Source: Chromera velia (lineage: Eukaryota; Sar; Chromeraceae). From it: 52,235 bases of DNA. Below the pieces are notes generated by a model. That model did not search any database and had not been told where the DNA came from. It was given only the letters and a program-made list of their open reading frames with translations. Each line of letters opens with the position of its first letter. Position 1 is the first letter of the stretch. The translations under genes and the position numbers were made by a program. The stretch lies in contig JAHBMJ010004825.1 in the NCBI GenBank assembly GCA_018398765.1, forward strand, positions 1-52,235, given 5' to 3'. This document shows, piece after piece, positions 11,018 through 22,631 of the stretch.

Positions 11018-12704
11018 AGCCCATGGCTGTGCTTTGTCTAGCTGTTTTTCATTGTGCGTGAATGAATGCGGAGTGCGTGCAGTGGGGTTCTTCTCGTCCG
11101 AAAGGCCGACGGGTGGGGGACGATTTTGAGGGCCCTGGGTCCTCAGGGAGGGAGTCGAACGGACCGTCTGAGGAGAAACGTTGAAGGGGGAAAGGCGTTT
11201 TTGATGTGTGTGAAGAGGAAAGAAGGGCCGCTCGCCCGACTGCCTGTACACGTGACCAACCGGATCTTGATGGAGATCCTGTTGGGAGCATGACTGTTAA
11301 TTTGAAAGGGTACAGCTTGAAATTTTTCCATACGCGCTTGAAAGCCTAGCAGTCATTTTCTCTGGCTGCATACGACGGGCTGTAGGTTTCTTTAAATGAT
11401 ACATATCTGCGCCAAGCTTCATTCAAGTTCATTGTTATTCTGTGTGTACATACATCGTCATGCACATGTATACTTCTTTAAATTAATCATTGGCTGCCAA
11501 CTAACGAGTACGGTCATACACCATAGCATTTCTGTAGACTTATACCATAAAAATAAATAATTATAAAAATTTAAAAACTGTATATACACAACATTTAATT
11601 TTTATTAATTTTCAAAGTAAATTTTAAAATAAACTTCGTTTAATCAAATTTTATTAGTTTTCACAAAGCTAGAGTCTATTATTTTAAGATTCATTTGCCT
11701 TGCATACGTTTTAATTTGCCAAACGTTCGATGCCTAGAATGGTTTGATAGAGATCGTACGTATCATTATCTTGGGAATGCTTCCCTCCCATGCAGCCAGT
11801 GGCCAAAAATCTATAAAATTCAGAACAATTGTTAGTTTATCGCGGCCTAAGAAACCAAGCACGGGCCACGTGGTGTAGCCTGAGCCTCAGCAATGAGGCA
11901 TACACCCCTGTTGTTTGTGCGGGCGATTTTTATAAGACAAAACGGCAATAGTGCTCGAGGGCACCAATAAATCACTTATCATTTATGTCTTACTTCAGCT
12001 TGCCGTCTCTTGAAGCAGAGCTAGGATCTTGAAGGAGACTTGCATGAGCATGGACTACCATGCAGGAGCTAGGCACTGGCAGCCTAGGCTCCGACGGCTT
12101 TAGTCAGTCAGTCATTCATATTCATGTCATTTAGGCCCCGGGCCCCCACCCATTATATGGTGCAGGTCTGGCAAAAAAACAATACAGTGTTGTCCTAGAT
12201 TTATGATGCTGAGCTAGACTCATGCATTGTCTGATCGATGACGTATAATTTAAACTATTAAAACTGATCAATAATGATGATTATGATTATATGATAATGA
12301 TAACAAATTTGATGATAAATATTATTGCACAGCTAGCTAAAAATTTGTGGGATTTAAATTCCTTAGCAAATTTTTAATTTTACAAAAATGATTAAAAGCA
12401 TAATGTCCATACTTTAATTTCTAACGTGTATGGAATTAAAGAAGAAAGAAAAAGACAACGAGAGAGCAGGAAAGAAGTTTGTCTAAGCCAGAAAGCCGCT
12501 GCAAAAGGCGCCCAACGCAGGTGACAGACACATGGCAGACACTTCTCCGGCAGAAAGTGGAAACGTGCATGAGACTTCGATACCAGAGAAAGATTGTGTG
12601 GACCTCAGCTTGCCCGGTTCCATCTTTCGGAGGCTGTGGACGTGGATTTATCATACGTATCTGGTGGTTGCTGGTTGAGCTGGATACTGGCACTCAATTG
12701 TGCT
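11018..12704. other. AT-rich spacer, no gene seen
   Basis: The stretch 11400-12430 is strongly AT-rich with stops in all frames. It presumably includes the 3' end of the 12-exon transcript and then non-coding DNA. I see no RNA gene or transposon ends. Confidence 0.5.
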
Positions 12705-13057
12705 GGGGGGCCTTCCTCCTGGAGACAACGACAGACCCCTAATCGGAATGCCCACCCCCTCTCTCTGTGCTCCCACTCTATCCGGGGGCCTTCCTCCTGT
12801 AGATACCGAGAGACCTAGAGTTGGAACGCCCAACCCCCCCCTCTGCTCCCACTCTATCTGGGGGCCTTCTTCTTGTAGATACCGAGAGACCTAGAGTTGG
12901 AACGGCCACCCCCCCCCTCTGTTCTCCCAATCCATCTGGGGGCCTTCCTCCTGGAGACGTTGACAGACCCCTAGTCAGAATGGCCACCCCTCCCCTCTAT
13001 TCTCCCAGTCTATCCGGGGGTCTTCCTCCTGGAAACACCGAGTCACCCTCCATCTGA
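12705..13057 (+). repeat. 78-bp minisatellite, about five copies
   Basis: The marker CCTTCCTCCT (or a close variant) occurs at 12711, 12789, 12865, 12943 and 13021, so the spacing is 78, 76, 78 and 78. 78 bp is 26 codons. In the open frames each unit reads roughly GGLPP-GD-DRPL followed by TPPL. The single 76-bp unit shifts the frame, so no intact protein spans the array. It could be a pseudogene of a repeat protein or simply a non-coding minisatellite. Confidence 0.85.
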
Positions 13058-13986
13058 ATGTCCCCCCTCTTGGGTTCTAAGTCTGAGTCCTCTCTACTCA
13101 GAGGTTCTCCGCCCATCTTCCAGTCTCCCAGGCCACTGAAAGGTGTACCCCCAGGGCCCCTTTTGTATCCTCCCTCACACCACAAACAGATGCTGCGTTT
13201 TCTAAGCAAGGAGACAGACAAAGATGAAAGGGATACTATCAGAGAAAACAAAAGATCTGTCTCCAAGGAATGAGGCTCTGTCTTCCTTCTTTTTCTTCCA
13301 AAAAACAGTGTCATTGATTGTGCCGAGAGTTTCAGAGAGAGGTTGTTTGAGCCTTTCAAATCCTATCTGTACCAAAATAAAAAGTCAAGGGCAGGCATGC
13401 CTGCGTCCTTTAACTTTCTGTCTGTGAATAATAAGTACGTCAAGGAACCAAAAAAGATGGTGCTGCTAACTCCTCTGTTTAACTTATAACCAAGAAGCGT
13501 GCACGGAGATCAGATAAAGAAAGCAGACCAACAGTGAGAAGGGCCTGCCAGTGATTACTCTTTCTCGTACCTCTCTAGCCCTTTGGCACATCTCTCATGA
13601 ACCTCCGCTATGATCTAGACCTACACTTACTCACTAGGCTGCTTTGGAGTTATTCGTTGTCGCTCTGGAGTTGTGTGGACGTACGGCCCTACCGCAGGGC
13701 CCAGGGACCGGGTTTGCATGCTAGTCTGCATGCAGGCATGCTAGTCTGCATGCAGTTAACAGGGAAAAGTTCGGTTGAGACTCGGAGGCGTAAGATTCAC
13801 TCAACAGAACAAACATCTGTCCTGAACTCATAAGATGCTGTGGTATTGGTTTGAGTGTGCACCTGTGGCATCGTCTAAATGTATATGAAAGGGCGGGTTG
13901 GTGGGTGGATGGGTGGCTTGTTGATAATGAGCTCACCGCGAGGCCTAGTCGCCATGGGTGGGTAGATGGGTAGGTGCGTGCGTGCA

Positions 13987-14017
<31 letters not shown>

Positions 14018-14033
14018 GTATATGTATGTTTGT

Positions 14034-14078
<45 letters not shown>

Positions 14079-14410
14079 TGTATGTGTGTGTGTGTATGTG
14101 TATGTGTGTGTGCGTGTGTGGAAATGAGTGTGAGTGAGAGAGTAAGAGACTGAGTGAGTATCGAAAGGGAGAGTAATGCGGCAGAGCAGTTGTGGGGATT
14201 GCATGGCAGCGAAAAGACTTTCCAAGCTGGATGGACACAGCTTTTTGAAAAGGAAAAAAATTACGTTTCGCATTTTTCCCTTTTCACGACTCATTCTTCT
14301 TAGGTATATTCTATCAGCGATCATCTCACTTGCAAGTGCTTTCAATGAAAAGCGGATGGGTGACTGGGCAAAAGGATGGACTGAGGAATAGATTCCGACG
14401 TTCAGAGCCA
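13058..14410. other. Spacer with TG microsatellite
   Basis: No supported gene. It contains a short duplicated palindromic motif (GCATGCTAGTCTGCATGCAG) at about 13717-13755 and a long (TG)n array with TATG interruptions at about 13986-14122. Frames crossing the array are low complexity. Confidence 0.5.
13986..14122 (+). repeat. (TG)n microsatellite with TATG interruptions
   Basis: Roughly 135 bp of TG dinucleotides broken by TATG and TTTG units; alternating purine/pyrimidine through much of its length. Confidence 0.9.
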
Positions 14411-14677
14411 CTAACACGCATTGGAGTTCAAAAGGACCCTTCGGATTGCCTTGTCCTGCCCTCTTGATGATACGAACTCCTTCAGGAGTCGGCTGGTCGG
14501 TTTGTCGAACACTCCGTAGAGGAAGTCCAGTCTTGCACCGTCACTTGGAAGCCGCGCAAAAGCTGTAGACAGGGAGGACTGCATATGATTGAGCATACCC
14601 AGCAGAAAGAAAGCCCCGAGCCGCTCCAAAAGTTTTTTGCATGCCTCCTTATCCCAGTCGTCGTCTGAGCTGGTCAT
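14411..14677 (-). CDS. Small hypothetical protein, 88 aa
   Basis: An intronless minus-strand frame starts at the ATG of MTSSDDDWDKEACKKLLERL and ends at 14411. The composition is balanced and the middle looks helical (LERLGAFFLLGMLNHMQ, then RLDFLYGVF and RLLKEFV). The frame extends upstream without an ATG, so either this ATG is the start or an upstream exon exists. I do not recognise a family. It sits alone between repeat-rich spacer and the zinc-finger gene. Its reality rests only on composition. Confidence 0.45.
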   Translation of the reverse strand: MTSSDDDWDKEACKKLLERLGAFFLLGMLNHMQSSLSTAFARLPSDGARLDFLYGVFDKPTSRLLKEFVSSRGQDKAIRRVLLNSNAC

Positions 14678-15252
14678 GGAGACAGAAGGTGATCTTGTTG
14701 TAACAGTTATGCGTTGTTCAAATTGGAATGGTGTCAATTGAGTGGCCCGGAAGACCTGCCCTCCGTGCTAGCCTGATCACCGGAGAGACTTTTCTTTTCT
14801 GAATTGCTCTTCTGACTTTCTTTTTATTTCTTTTGATCCATCATGATCCATCGTTCTTCGGGAGTTCGGAGTTCAATCTGACAATTGATGCAACGGCGGC
14901 ATGCGTGCAATCGCGTGCATGTTGGGTGTTGCGGAAAATGCCACTTGCCCGGAAATCGGACAAGTGCATATGCGTGCACGTCCATTGATGCCCATTGACA
15001 TGCAGCGTCAGTGCGCTGCGTCACTGACACTGTTAGGATTGCATACGTTGGGAGTCACCAGCGAGCTTCTGAACATTCGGAGTAAGGCTCAAATTCGCCG
15101 CTCCATCGACAGGGCCGCTGAGAGGGATTGAGTCTGAGGGCAAATATATATCTACAGACTTCCAACGGCTGTACGTCTCTCTAGACGTCTCCACTGCATG
15201 TCATAGCAGGACTGACTGACTGATACTGAGTGACATCAAGGCGCGTCTCGAG
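14678..15252. other. Intergenic region between divergent small genes
   Basis: No coding frame is supported. It separates the minus-strand 88-aa frame from the plus-strand zinc-finger gene and should contain the latter's promoter. Confidence 0.45.
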
Positions 15253-15618
15253 ATGGACTCGGTGGAAGGCTCCGTTGTTTGTCCTAACGGACACAGCCTG
15301 AGGTTTGAGCCTGCAGGCAGGGGCGGGTGGAGTTGCGACATGAGCGGGGAACTCGGAGGTTGCTGTCGCGGTGGTATGGGGTACTTCGAGGCGAGATCCG
15401 TGGCGAGGTGGCGGTGCAGGACAGACGACTATGACCTCTGTGATGACTGCTACCAGAAGATGATCAGTACCGGGCAGGGTGTGGTCCAGGAGGGTGAGAA
15501 GGGAAAGGAGGAGACACAGGAGACCGGAGAGGAGACGGAGACGGCAAGTCTGCATGACGAAGATAGGCAGAAGGAGGACGTAGACGGTGGGTCTGAAGAC
15601 GCTAAGGAGACAGCTTAG
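15253..15618 (+). CDS. ZZ-like zinc-finger protein, 121 aa
   Basis: An intronless frame from ATGGACTCG to TAG. Residues about 10-70 form a Cys/His cluster: CPNGH near the start, a lone Cys in GWSCDMSG, a CC pair, then RWRC and YDLCDDCY. The final part resembles a ZZ finger (C-x2-C-DYD-x-C-x2-C), a protein-binding zinc module. However, the second Cys of the first pair is Asp here (C-R-T-D-D-Y-D-L-C), so one usual ligand is missing or comes from another cysteine. The last 50 residues are a Glu/Thr-rich disordered tail. Similar short Cys/His proteins are common in protists. The partner and role are unknown. Confidence 0.65.
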   Translation: MDSVEGSVVCPNGHSLRFEPAGRGGWSCDMSGELGGCCRGGMGYFEARSVARWRCRTDDYDLCDDCYQKMISTGQGVVQEGEKGKEETQETGEETETASLHDEDRQKEDVDGGSEDAKETA

Positions 15619-16403
15619 CTCGCTTGGTATGGAATGAGCTATTATTGGGCAAATTTCCTTCAAGCGACAGGAGCAAGTTGCCCGGTCGATCAGGTTGCGG
15701 GGAAAGAGCCTCAGCCTTGGAGCTGGACTAGGAGCTGGATTGCATTATATGTATACATGTGCATGTACTGGAGTGTGAAACTGTCTCATATGCAGGGATG
15801 AAGTATTTCGGTTTTGTTGTTGTTGTCCGACTGTGTGGCGTGTTGGTGGAGCTGCACTACACCGAATCTCACGCATTTCACGTTGGGATACATGAGAGGA
15901 AGGAAGAAGTGACAGAATCTATGCTTCTTTTTTCCCCCCTCTCTTCACCTTCTTCTTATCTGACTGACGGACTGACACAAATGAAAGGCAGAAAAAAATT
16001 GAAATGGGTGAAGAGAGACAGGGAGTTGGGAGTTATGGAACGAAGAAACAAAGACTGTCCGACAGACAAGGGACATCGACTCATGCAGACTGAGAAAGAA
16101 GCATATTGCCATACTATGATTTGAAGCAAATTGATTTTCTCTCTGCCTCACTGACGCCATGAAAGCGAGAAGAGAGAGACTGCTAGTTGTCCTTTTATTT
16201 GTCGGACCATTCCTTCATCCCCGACTCGGCCTCTGCCTCCCAACGTTCCGCATGATTTCCCTGCCACCTCACGCTCTCTTCAATGCATTGTGCACCTGGC
16301 TGCCTGGCTCTCCCTTAAGTGAAGATTGAGCAGACACACGCAGCGAGATGTACAATTGTACTGATGCAGAAGCAACACAGTCAGAGAAAAAAGAATACTC
16401 AAA

Positions 16404-16440
<37 letters not shown>

Positions 16441-17734
16441 GCGCGCAGACAAAGGGGAAGACGGCAACAATCCACGAGAAAGATGTGAGACAAAGCTTTT
16501 GAAGAAGGGCTACACTCATTGATTTGTTCGTTTCGTTGAAGGCTCAAATGGACTGGTCCCTGTCAACTGTCTGTCCGTTCCTGTGTATTTGCTTGTTTTC
16601 GGGGTTGAAGATGAAAAGTGCCTGTTTTGTGCACAGTTGATTGATGCAATGGTCGGAGCCAAGATCAAATTGAAGTTTCTGATAGTCGGACGTGCCTGCC
16701 TGCCTGCCTGCCTGTCTGTCTGTCTGTCTGTCTTCTGTCTGCCTTTTCCTTCCTTCCTTCCTTCCTTCCTTCCTTCCTCACTTACTTACTTACTCACTCA
16801 CTCTCTATCGCTCCTTTTTTCCCTCTTTCTCCCTTTTCTGTTGGTTGTGTGTGTGCGTGAGAGAGAGAGAAAGAAAGAAAGAAAAAAAAAAAAGAAAGAA
16901 AGAAAGAAAGAGAGGGAGTACGTCTCTCTTCACGGGTGACTCCGGCAAGGAGACTTCAATGACGAGTCCATAAAACCAGCCGTGAATTCGGATTGCGAAG
17001 GTTGCTCTTCTCAAAGAGTAACTTCCTGCCTCCCGTCCCCACGTCCGCCTTCACTCAGTGAGAACAACATATTCCAGACGCCTTCATAAAAAAACTCTTT
17101 CAAAAAATAATCGACCTCTCGAATCTCGATATTATTAAGTCGATTCAGATATTATGTAATCGATCTGAGGATTCAGAGTTATTAAGTGTTTCAGAAAGAA
17201 TTTACGAAACTGTAGTCACGAAATATCTAGGATACATTTAAAAATATGTAATAAAAGCTTTAGACAAAACAAAATGTTTAAATCATATGGGAATCATATA
17301 TGTAGGGTGCCAGTGAGGTATAAGAGTTGCTTTTTTAGTTTGATCACGGGCGGCCAGGTTACCAGTTTATGGTTACTGAGTCAGCCCGGGCTAATTAAGG
17401 TCCTAGAGCTTCCGTAATCGTTATTTTAACCTTTTTAAAATGTTAAGGTCTAGGTCGATCATGCAGGGTCCTAAAACATACGGTAACGGTCATGCTAACT
17501 TATATAAAAAAACTCTTCCGGCTAATCACATGGGTTAGCCAGAGCCCAAGAAGTTGGCTTACCAACTTCTACTAGACCGGCTTTAACCACTTCAATTCAT
17601 TCAATGCATGGACGCAGACTTTGTTTCACTATCTAACTTTGTACGTCACGGTCATTGACAAAAGGTATCGAGACATCGACACATTCCAGGATGCACTTTG
17701 ACTAGCTAATTTGACCACCATTGAACTTGAACTG
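15619..17734. other. Spacer with simple repeats
   Basis: No gene is supported. It holds a (GA)n run at 16406-16435, a (TGCC)n/(TGTC)n/(TTCC)n/(CTTA)n series at about 16691-16800 and a purine-only run at 16858-16918. From 17090 it is AT-rich, with two short hairpins near 17519-17575 (GGCTAA...TTAGCC and AGAAGTTGG...CCAACTTCT). The part near 17735 is likely the 3' untranslated region of the GT90 gene. Confidence 0.5.
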
Positions 17735-18171
17735 TCAAAAGGGCCATTCATAAAGCCACCACATCTGCCCTCTCTTGTCATATCCCGCAAGATGCACAAA
17801 CTCAATGAAGGCAGCCAAGAACGCCGCCACGCCGTAGCAATGCATCACCTTGCTGCTGAAAATCTCCCGTGCCCTTGCCCGTGCGTTCACTGCGATTTGC
17901 CTCGCCCGGTCATCGTGCTGACGCAACCACAGAATTCGGTCCCGCAGGTCAGAGAGGTCGAAGGCGACAGGCACGTAATGCACCCAGGGAACGAGGAAGC
18001 GATAGAACCTGCAGGCAGGCAGGCAGAGATCGTGTGGGCGAACTTATTTCTTCAAGATAGCTGTACCGGAGACAGGACAGGCAAGTAGGAAAGCAGATGT
18101 ATGAGGAACTTCGTACGGAGGGGACCCTGAGCAGAGAGGCAGACTGACAGACAGGAATACACCGTCCTTAT

Positions 18172-18242
<71 letters not shown>

Positions 18243-20102
18243 GAGGGAATTCTCTCCCTGCACGCTTAATTCTCTGCCGGTGCAGTTGGTCTCAGTTTCT
18301 CTGCCGGTGCAGTTGGTCTCAGTTTGTCTCTTGCTTCAGCTCACCCCGCATGACAACTCCCCCGCATAACACAAATGCGTATATGAATCCTGACCATGCG
18401 GACGGCCTCTCAAGATACGCACAATTCTCGAAGGTCAAAGCAATAATGCCCTCCTACTACAACATCCTCAGACGCACCCCACACACATATCCTTCAAAGC
18501 CCGCCACCCACAAAGATTGGGGATTAATTCCCTTCAGGGACCCCGAAGGACGGCAAGAACGTCTGTCCATCTGTTTGCTCTCCGGTCTCTCTGCCACTTC
18601 TCTCAGCATTCGCCCGAAAGAAAGAAAGAAAGAAAGAAACCAAAAAACAGAGGAAGAAGAAAAAAAAAAAGAAACATTGAAAGAGAAGTCAGAAGAGACG
18701 GAGGTTCATTGAACAAAGACGGAGGCTTTAAAGCACAGAAAATTCAGAAGAGCGAAAGAGAAGAAAAACAAGGAGAGATAAAGACGACAGAAAAAGAAAA
18801 GGCAGAAAAAAACAGAAGACGAAGATGACGTTAATCCAAGTCCAACTCGGACTTCACGCAGGCATATCAAGCAACACACGCACTCGAACAATTGCTTCAA
18901 CAAACAAACAAACAAACAAACAGACAAAGACACTTACACACCCACCAGTGTTGCGGAACACCATTTTGCACCAGGACCGCGGCACCAGACAGGAGAGCGG
19001 CTGCCTGGAGCCCTACATGTTCAGATCCCGCCGCCGCAACCACGTACTTGTACCTTGACATTGACTCCAACGTCATGGTCTCCCTTGGACTCTCAACAAA
19101 TCTAGCGTCGCACTCTTCCGGCATGTATCCGCACAGGCGGACAACAAATTGCGCCACCGACTCGTTTCTCGTCACGTCCAAAGGACCCTCAGTCCGTTCC
19201 CTGAAGAAACGGTTTTTCTCGAACGTCTCCTCCCGATTCCTCCAGATAGAACTCCAAAATTCTGCTGTCTCAGAGCCTCCCTCTGCCTGCCTGAGACCTC
19301 TCCAAAAGGCCCTCGAGGCCCTTCTCTCCCAGCCGTCTCCTCCTCCTCCTCCTCCTCCTCCCCCCTGCAGGTCAACTGAGGCCGCCACTAGACTCTGCAC
19401 GGCTTCCACGGAGAGGTCCTCGGTGGAGGGTATGGGGATCACCCGTGTGCTCGTGGGTTTCCCACTCACAAACGCAGAGGCGAAGATCAACTCCCTGTCA
19501 CATTCAGAGGCAGGCGATAAAGGAGACGGAGACGGACTCTGATCACCGCCCCCCTCCTTCTCTTCAGCTGCGGCACACACATTTGCCCAGATCGGGTCAC
19601 TTGAAAACCCCTCCGTCTCCATCCGCACCTGGAACCTCGCAGCCGCCTTTGCAGTCAGGCGGAGACCCGCACTCTCCAGCGATCGGGAGAGAAAACGAGC
19701 GGCCCAGAAGGCCGAAGTGCCGGGGGGGGACCTCAGGAAACTCTCCCACTTTTGCATTTTCCCCCTTTCCCTGCCCCCGCGCCCACTCCCAGGGGTGGGC
19801 GGGAAGGGACTGTGTGCCGTCCACGCACAGTTGGGGGGTGCCGTTGCGCTGACCATGGACAGAGTCTCCTGAAGGAAGCAGGGGTCGCACTGCCTGGGGA
19901 AGTCTCTGGATACGACCAGCTCGTCATACTCGGCCAGGGACCTTCTCAAGTCCCCCCCACAGGAGGAAACAGAGGGCTGACTGAAGAGAACACCTCTCTC
20001 ACACCCCACACTTAGAGAAAAGAAAAGCCAGAGGGCTAAAAAGGAAACACACGAGAGGAGCGTCAGGCAGATTGGAGTGATCTCCCCTCCACTGTGAAGC
20101 AT
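17735..20102 (-). CDS. GT90 (CAP10-like) glycosyltransferase, type II membrane protein
   Basis: Two exons on the minus strand, 20102-18946 and 18008-17735, join through a split Trp codon into 476 aa. A hydrophobic signal anchor lies at about 11-33, giving type II topology with the domain in the ER/Golgi lumen. Family signs are WERRASRAFWRG (258-269), RYKYVVAAAGSEH (350-362) and the C-terminal block WFYRFLVPWVHYVPV with DLSDL (from about 386), followed by the helix with HDDRARQIA. These match the CAP10/POGLUT family, which transfers xylose or glucose to glycans or proteins; the substrate here cannot be read from sequence. A poly-Gly run sits at about 247-255. The N-terminal FPRQCDPCFL and TAPPNCAW motifs recur in the second GT90-type gene at the window end. 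It is divergent from UTP10, 636 bp apart. Confidence 0.85.
18173..18245 (+). repeat. (AC)n(GA)n microsatellite in the GT90 intron
   Basis: A run of AC dinucleotides passes directly into GA dinucleotides within the intron of the minus-strand GT90 gene. Just beyond, at about 18271-18330, a 27-bp unit containing GCCGGTGCAGTTGGTCTCAG is tandemly duplicated. Confidence 0.9.
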
Positions 20103-20738
20103 CTCTCCGTCCGTGCCGGCTCAGTCTGGCATTTCGAGACGAGACGGCAACGGCTTCAGTGGAGACGGTAAATTCTCAGAAGCGCGAACCGGCCGACAAG
20201 TGTTCGTACGTACACACAGAAGCAGAATGACACCAAGCTCGATCTGCAATTCAATCAACCGTCTGTCCGAGTAATAAATCATACTGTAAATCTCCAGCTA
20301 GAAAGCCAGAGTATGTCTGCACTGATGGTGAAAGGATGCCTCTGCATTTCATGCAGCCATTTTCAGTCGGATGAAAGCTTAAGGGCGAGCCCGCGCCGTC
20401 CTCGGCCCCGAAGAGCCGTTTTTCCTGAAAGTTTGGGAATTCGTGTGTTTGCCGTCTCCTTCTTGACCAGTTCAGCGTCGAAGTTGCAATGACTTGCATC
20501 GTAAACTGCCCTCAACCACTGCTCGCAAAAACAATTTTTTCAACGGGAACATACAGCGCCATGACACTCGCACCGACGGATGGCTTTAAGTGCAACAAGA
20601 TTGTTTTCCTCCTGACGATTTTCCAGGGAGACGCTCTCCGTTCATTTTGTTGTCTCAGTCGCCTCCTCTGAAAGACTCTCTCCCGAGCTATATCTTCCTT
20701 GATCGTGCCCACACAAACTCTGGAAGAATTCACGCAAA
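20103..20738. promoter_or_regulatory. Shared divergent promoter region of GT90 and UTP10 genes
   Basis: The two start codons face away from each other across 636 bp with no coding frame between, so both promoters must lie here or in 5' introns. A TATATC motif occurs about 50 bp before the UTP10 ATG. I see no other recognisable element. Confidence 0.45.
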
Positions 20739-22502
20739 ATGGCGACATCCCTCGCCCAGCAGCTCCAGCAGATCAGGGAGCAGCGGGGATTGATCGCACC
20801 CCGGCAGTTCACCAAAAAGAAGCTTGAGCCCTCTATTCTGTATGACCCCGCACAGGCAGCTGCAGTCGACACGTCTCTGATTTGTGAACGTGCACTCGCC
20901 GCTTTTCAGGTCCTGAGGGCACAGGAGCCAGCTTTTGAGGTTGCAGACCGTCTCTTCCATCCCAGCTACGTGGAGGTAGATCGCGCCTTCCTCTCAGCCG
21001 AGGAGAATGCGAGCATTGATGCCAAAACCGAATGTTTCTTCTATGCAGCGGGGCCCTACTTTCTGTCTCCAGAGGTGGCCTCCTGCATCGAATACCTTCT
21101 CCGCCGCTTCCAGGTGCACTCGTTTGCGTTCGACCAGATGCTTGGAGCCTTCCTGGCGTTTCACGAGACGCCAAGATTTGTGCGTGTGGTGCAGACTCTG
21201 GTGATTCCAGAGTCCTCCCCTTGGGTCTGGTTGTCCAAAGTAAGGGAGCAGGGCGTGCCCATCAAGCGCAGTCTCCTCGTCCAGTTGTGCATTCGGAATC
21301 CCTTCTTCACCCAATTTTTTCAAAACGCCTTCATGAGACTCTTCGCAACGGTACTCAGTGGAGAGAGCTCCCCCCCCCTCCAGAGACACCCCATGATCCG
21401 ATTCTACGGGTTGTTGATGTCAGAGGTGGTAAGGGAGACACCCAAATTCAACGACAGCCTGATGCAGATTCTGCTGCCAGGTATGGTCTCGGGGCTGGAC
21501 AGGCCGCAGTGCCCCCACGCGTTTGCTGCGGGTCTGGCTCTGGCCTCTCACATCTGTTGCGTGGCCAGTCTGACCGAGAACGTCGCGTCGTCTCTGTGCG
21601 ACCTCATCGTTGCCTCCATGGCTGATCACGACAGAGACAGGCCGGGGCACCTGACTGCCCTCACGCAGACGTTCCTGACTGCCGCGCTGATTGTCTCCAG
21701 ACAGAAGGCCCTGAGGAACCTGAGTGCAGAGGCTCTGCGGACATTGTGCAAACGTCCCAGGAGAGGGGGGGGAGGGAAAGGAAACTTCCTTCTGCTGGAT
21801 GTGATGGAGGAGGTGGGTTGACTCAGAAGAGAGACGGGAAGGGGGGGGTTCGCAAACATCAGACAGAGCGATGCCTTTGAATGCAAAAAGAAAATAGCAG
21901 TGATCGGAGAGCTCATGGCAGGGGGNNNNNNNNNNNNNNNNNNNNNNNNNNNNNNNNNNNNNNNNNNNNNNNNNNNNNNNNNNNNNNNNNNNNNNNNNNN
22001 NNNNNNNNNNNNNNNNNNNNNNNNNNNNNNNNNNNNNNNNNNNNNNNNNNNNNNNNNNNNNNNNNNNNNNNNNNNNNNNNNNNNNNNNNNNNNNNNNNNN
22101 NNNNNNNNNNNNNNNNNNNNNNNNNNNNNNNNNNNNNNNNNNNNNNNNNNNNNNNNNNNNNNNNNNNNNNNNNNNNNNNNNNNNNNNNNNNNNNNNNNNN
22201 NNNNNNNNNNNNNNNNNNNNNNNNNNNNNNNNNNNGGGGGGGGGAGTCAGAGGGATGCGATTTCGTTCCTTCCTTCGTGTGCTCTGCTTGCTTGCTGAAT
22301 CAATTGGCTTCCCTCCCTCGGCTTGCAGTCATTTTGTGGCATTTTCTTTTGACTGACGTTGAAAGAAAACAGTTGTCTCGAGAATGAGATTTTTGCAATT
22401 CTGTTCCTGACAGCACCTCTCCCGCTTTTCCCCTGCGGCCATTCGTGACAGCCCGTTTTCCCCTTTCCCTTTCTTCGCCTCTCTCTCTTGCTCTCTGTCC
22501 CT

Positions 22503-22555
<53 letters not shown>

Positions 22556-22566
22556 CCTCCCTCCCT

Positions 22567-22631
<65 letters not shown>

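Noticed and set aside
14678-14737. N-terminal extension of the 88-aa minus-strand frame
   Set aside because: The extension begins with TTG rather than ATG, unlikely in a nuclear eukaryotic gene.
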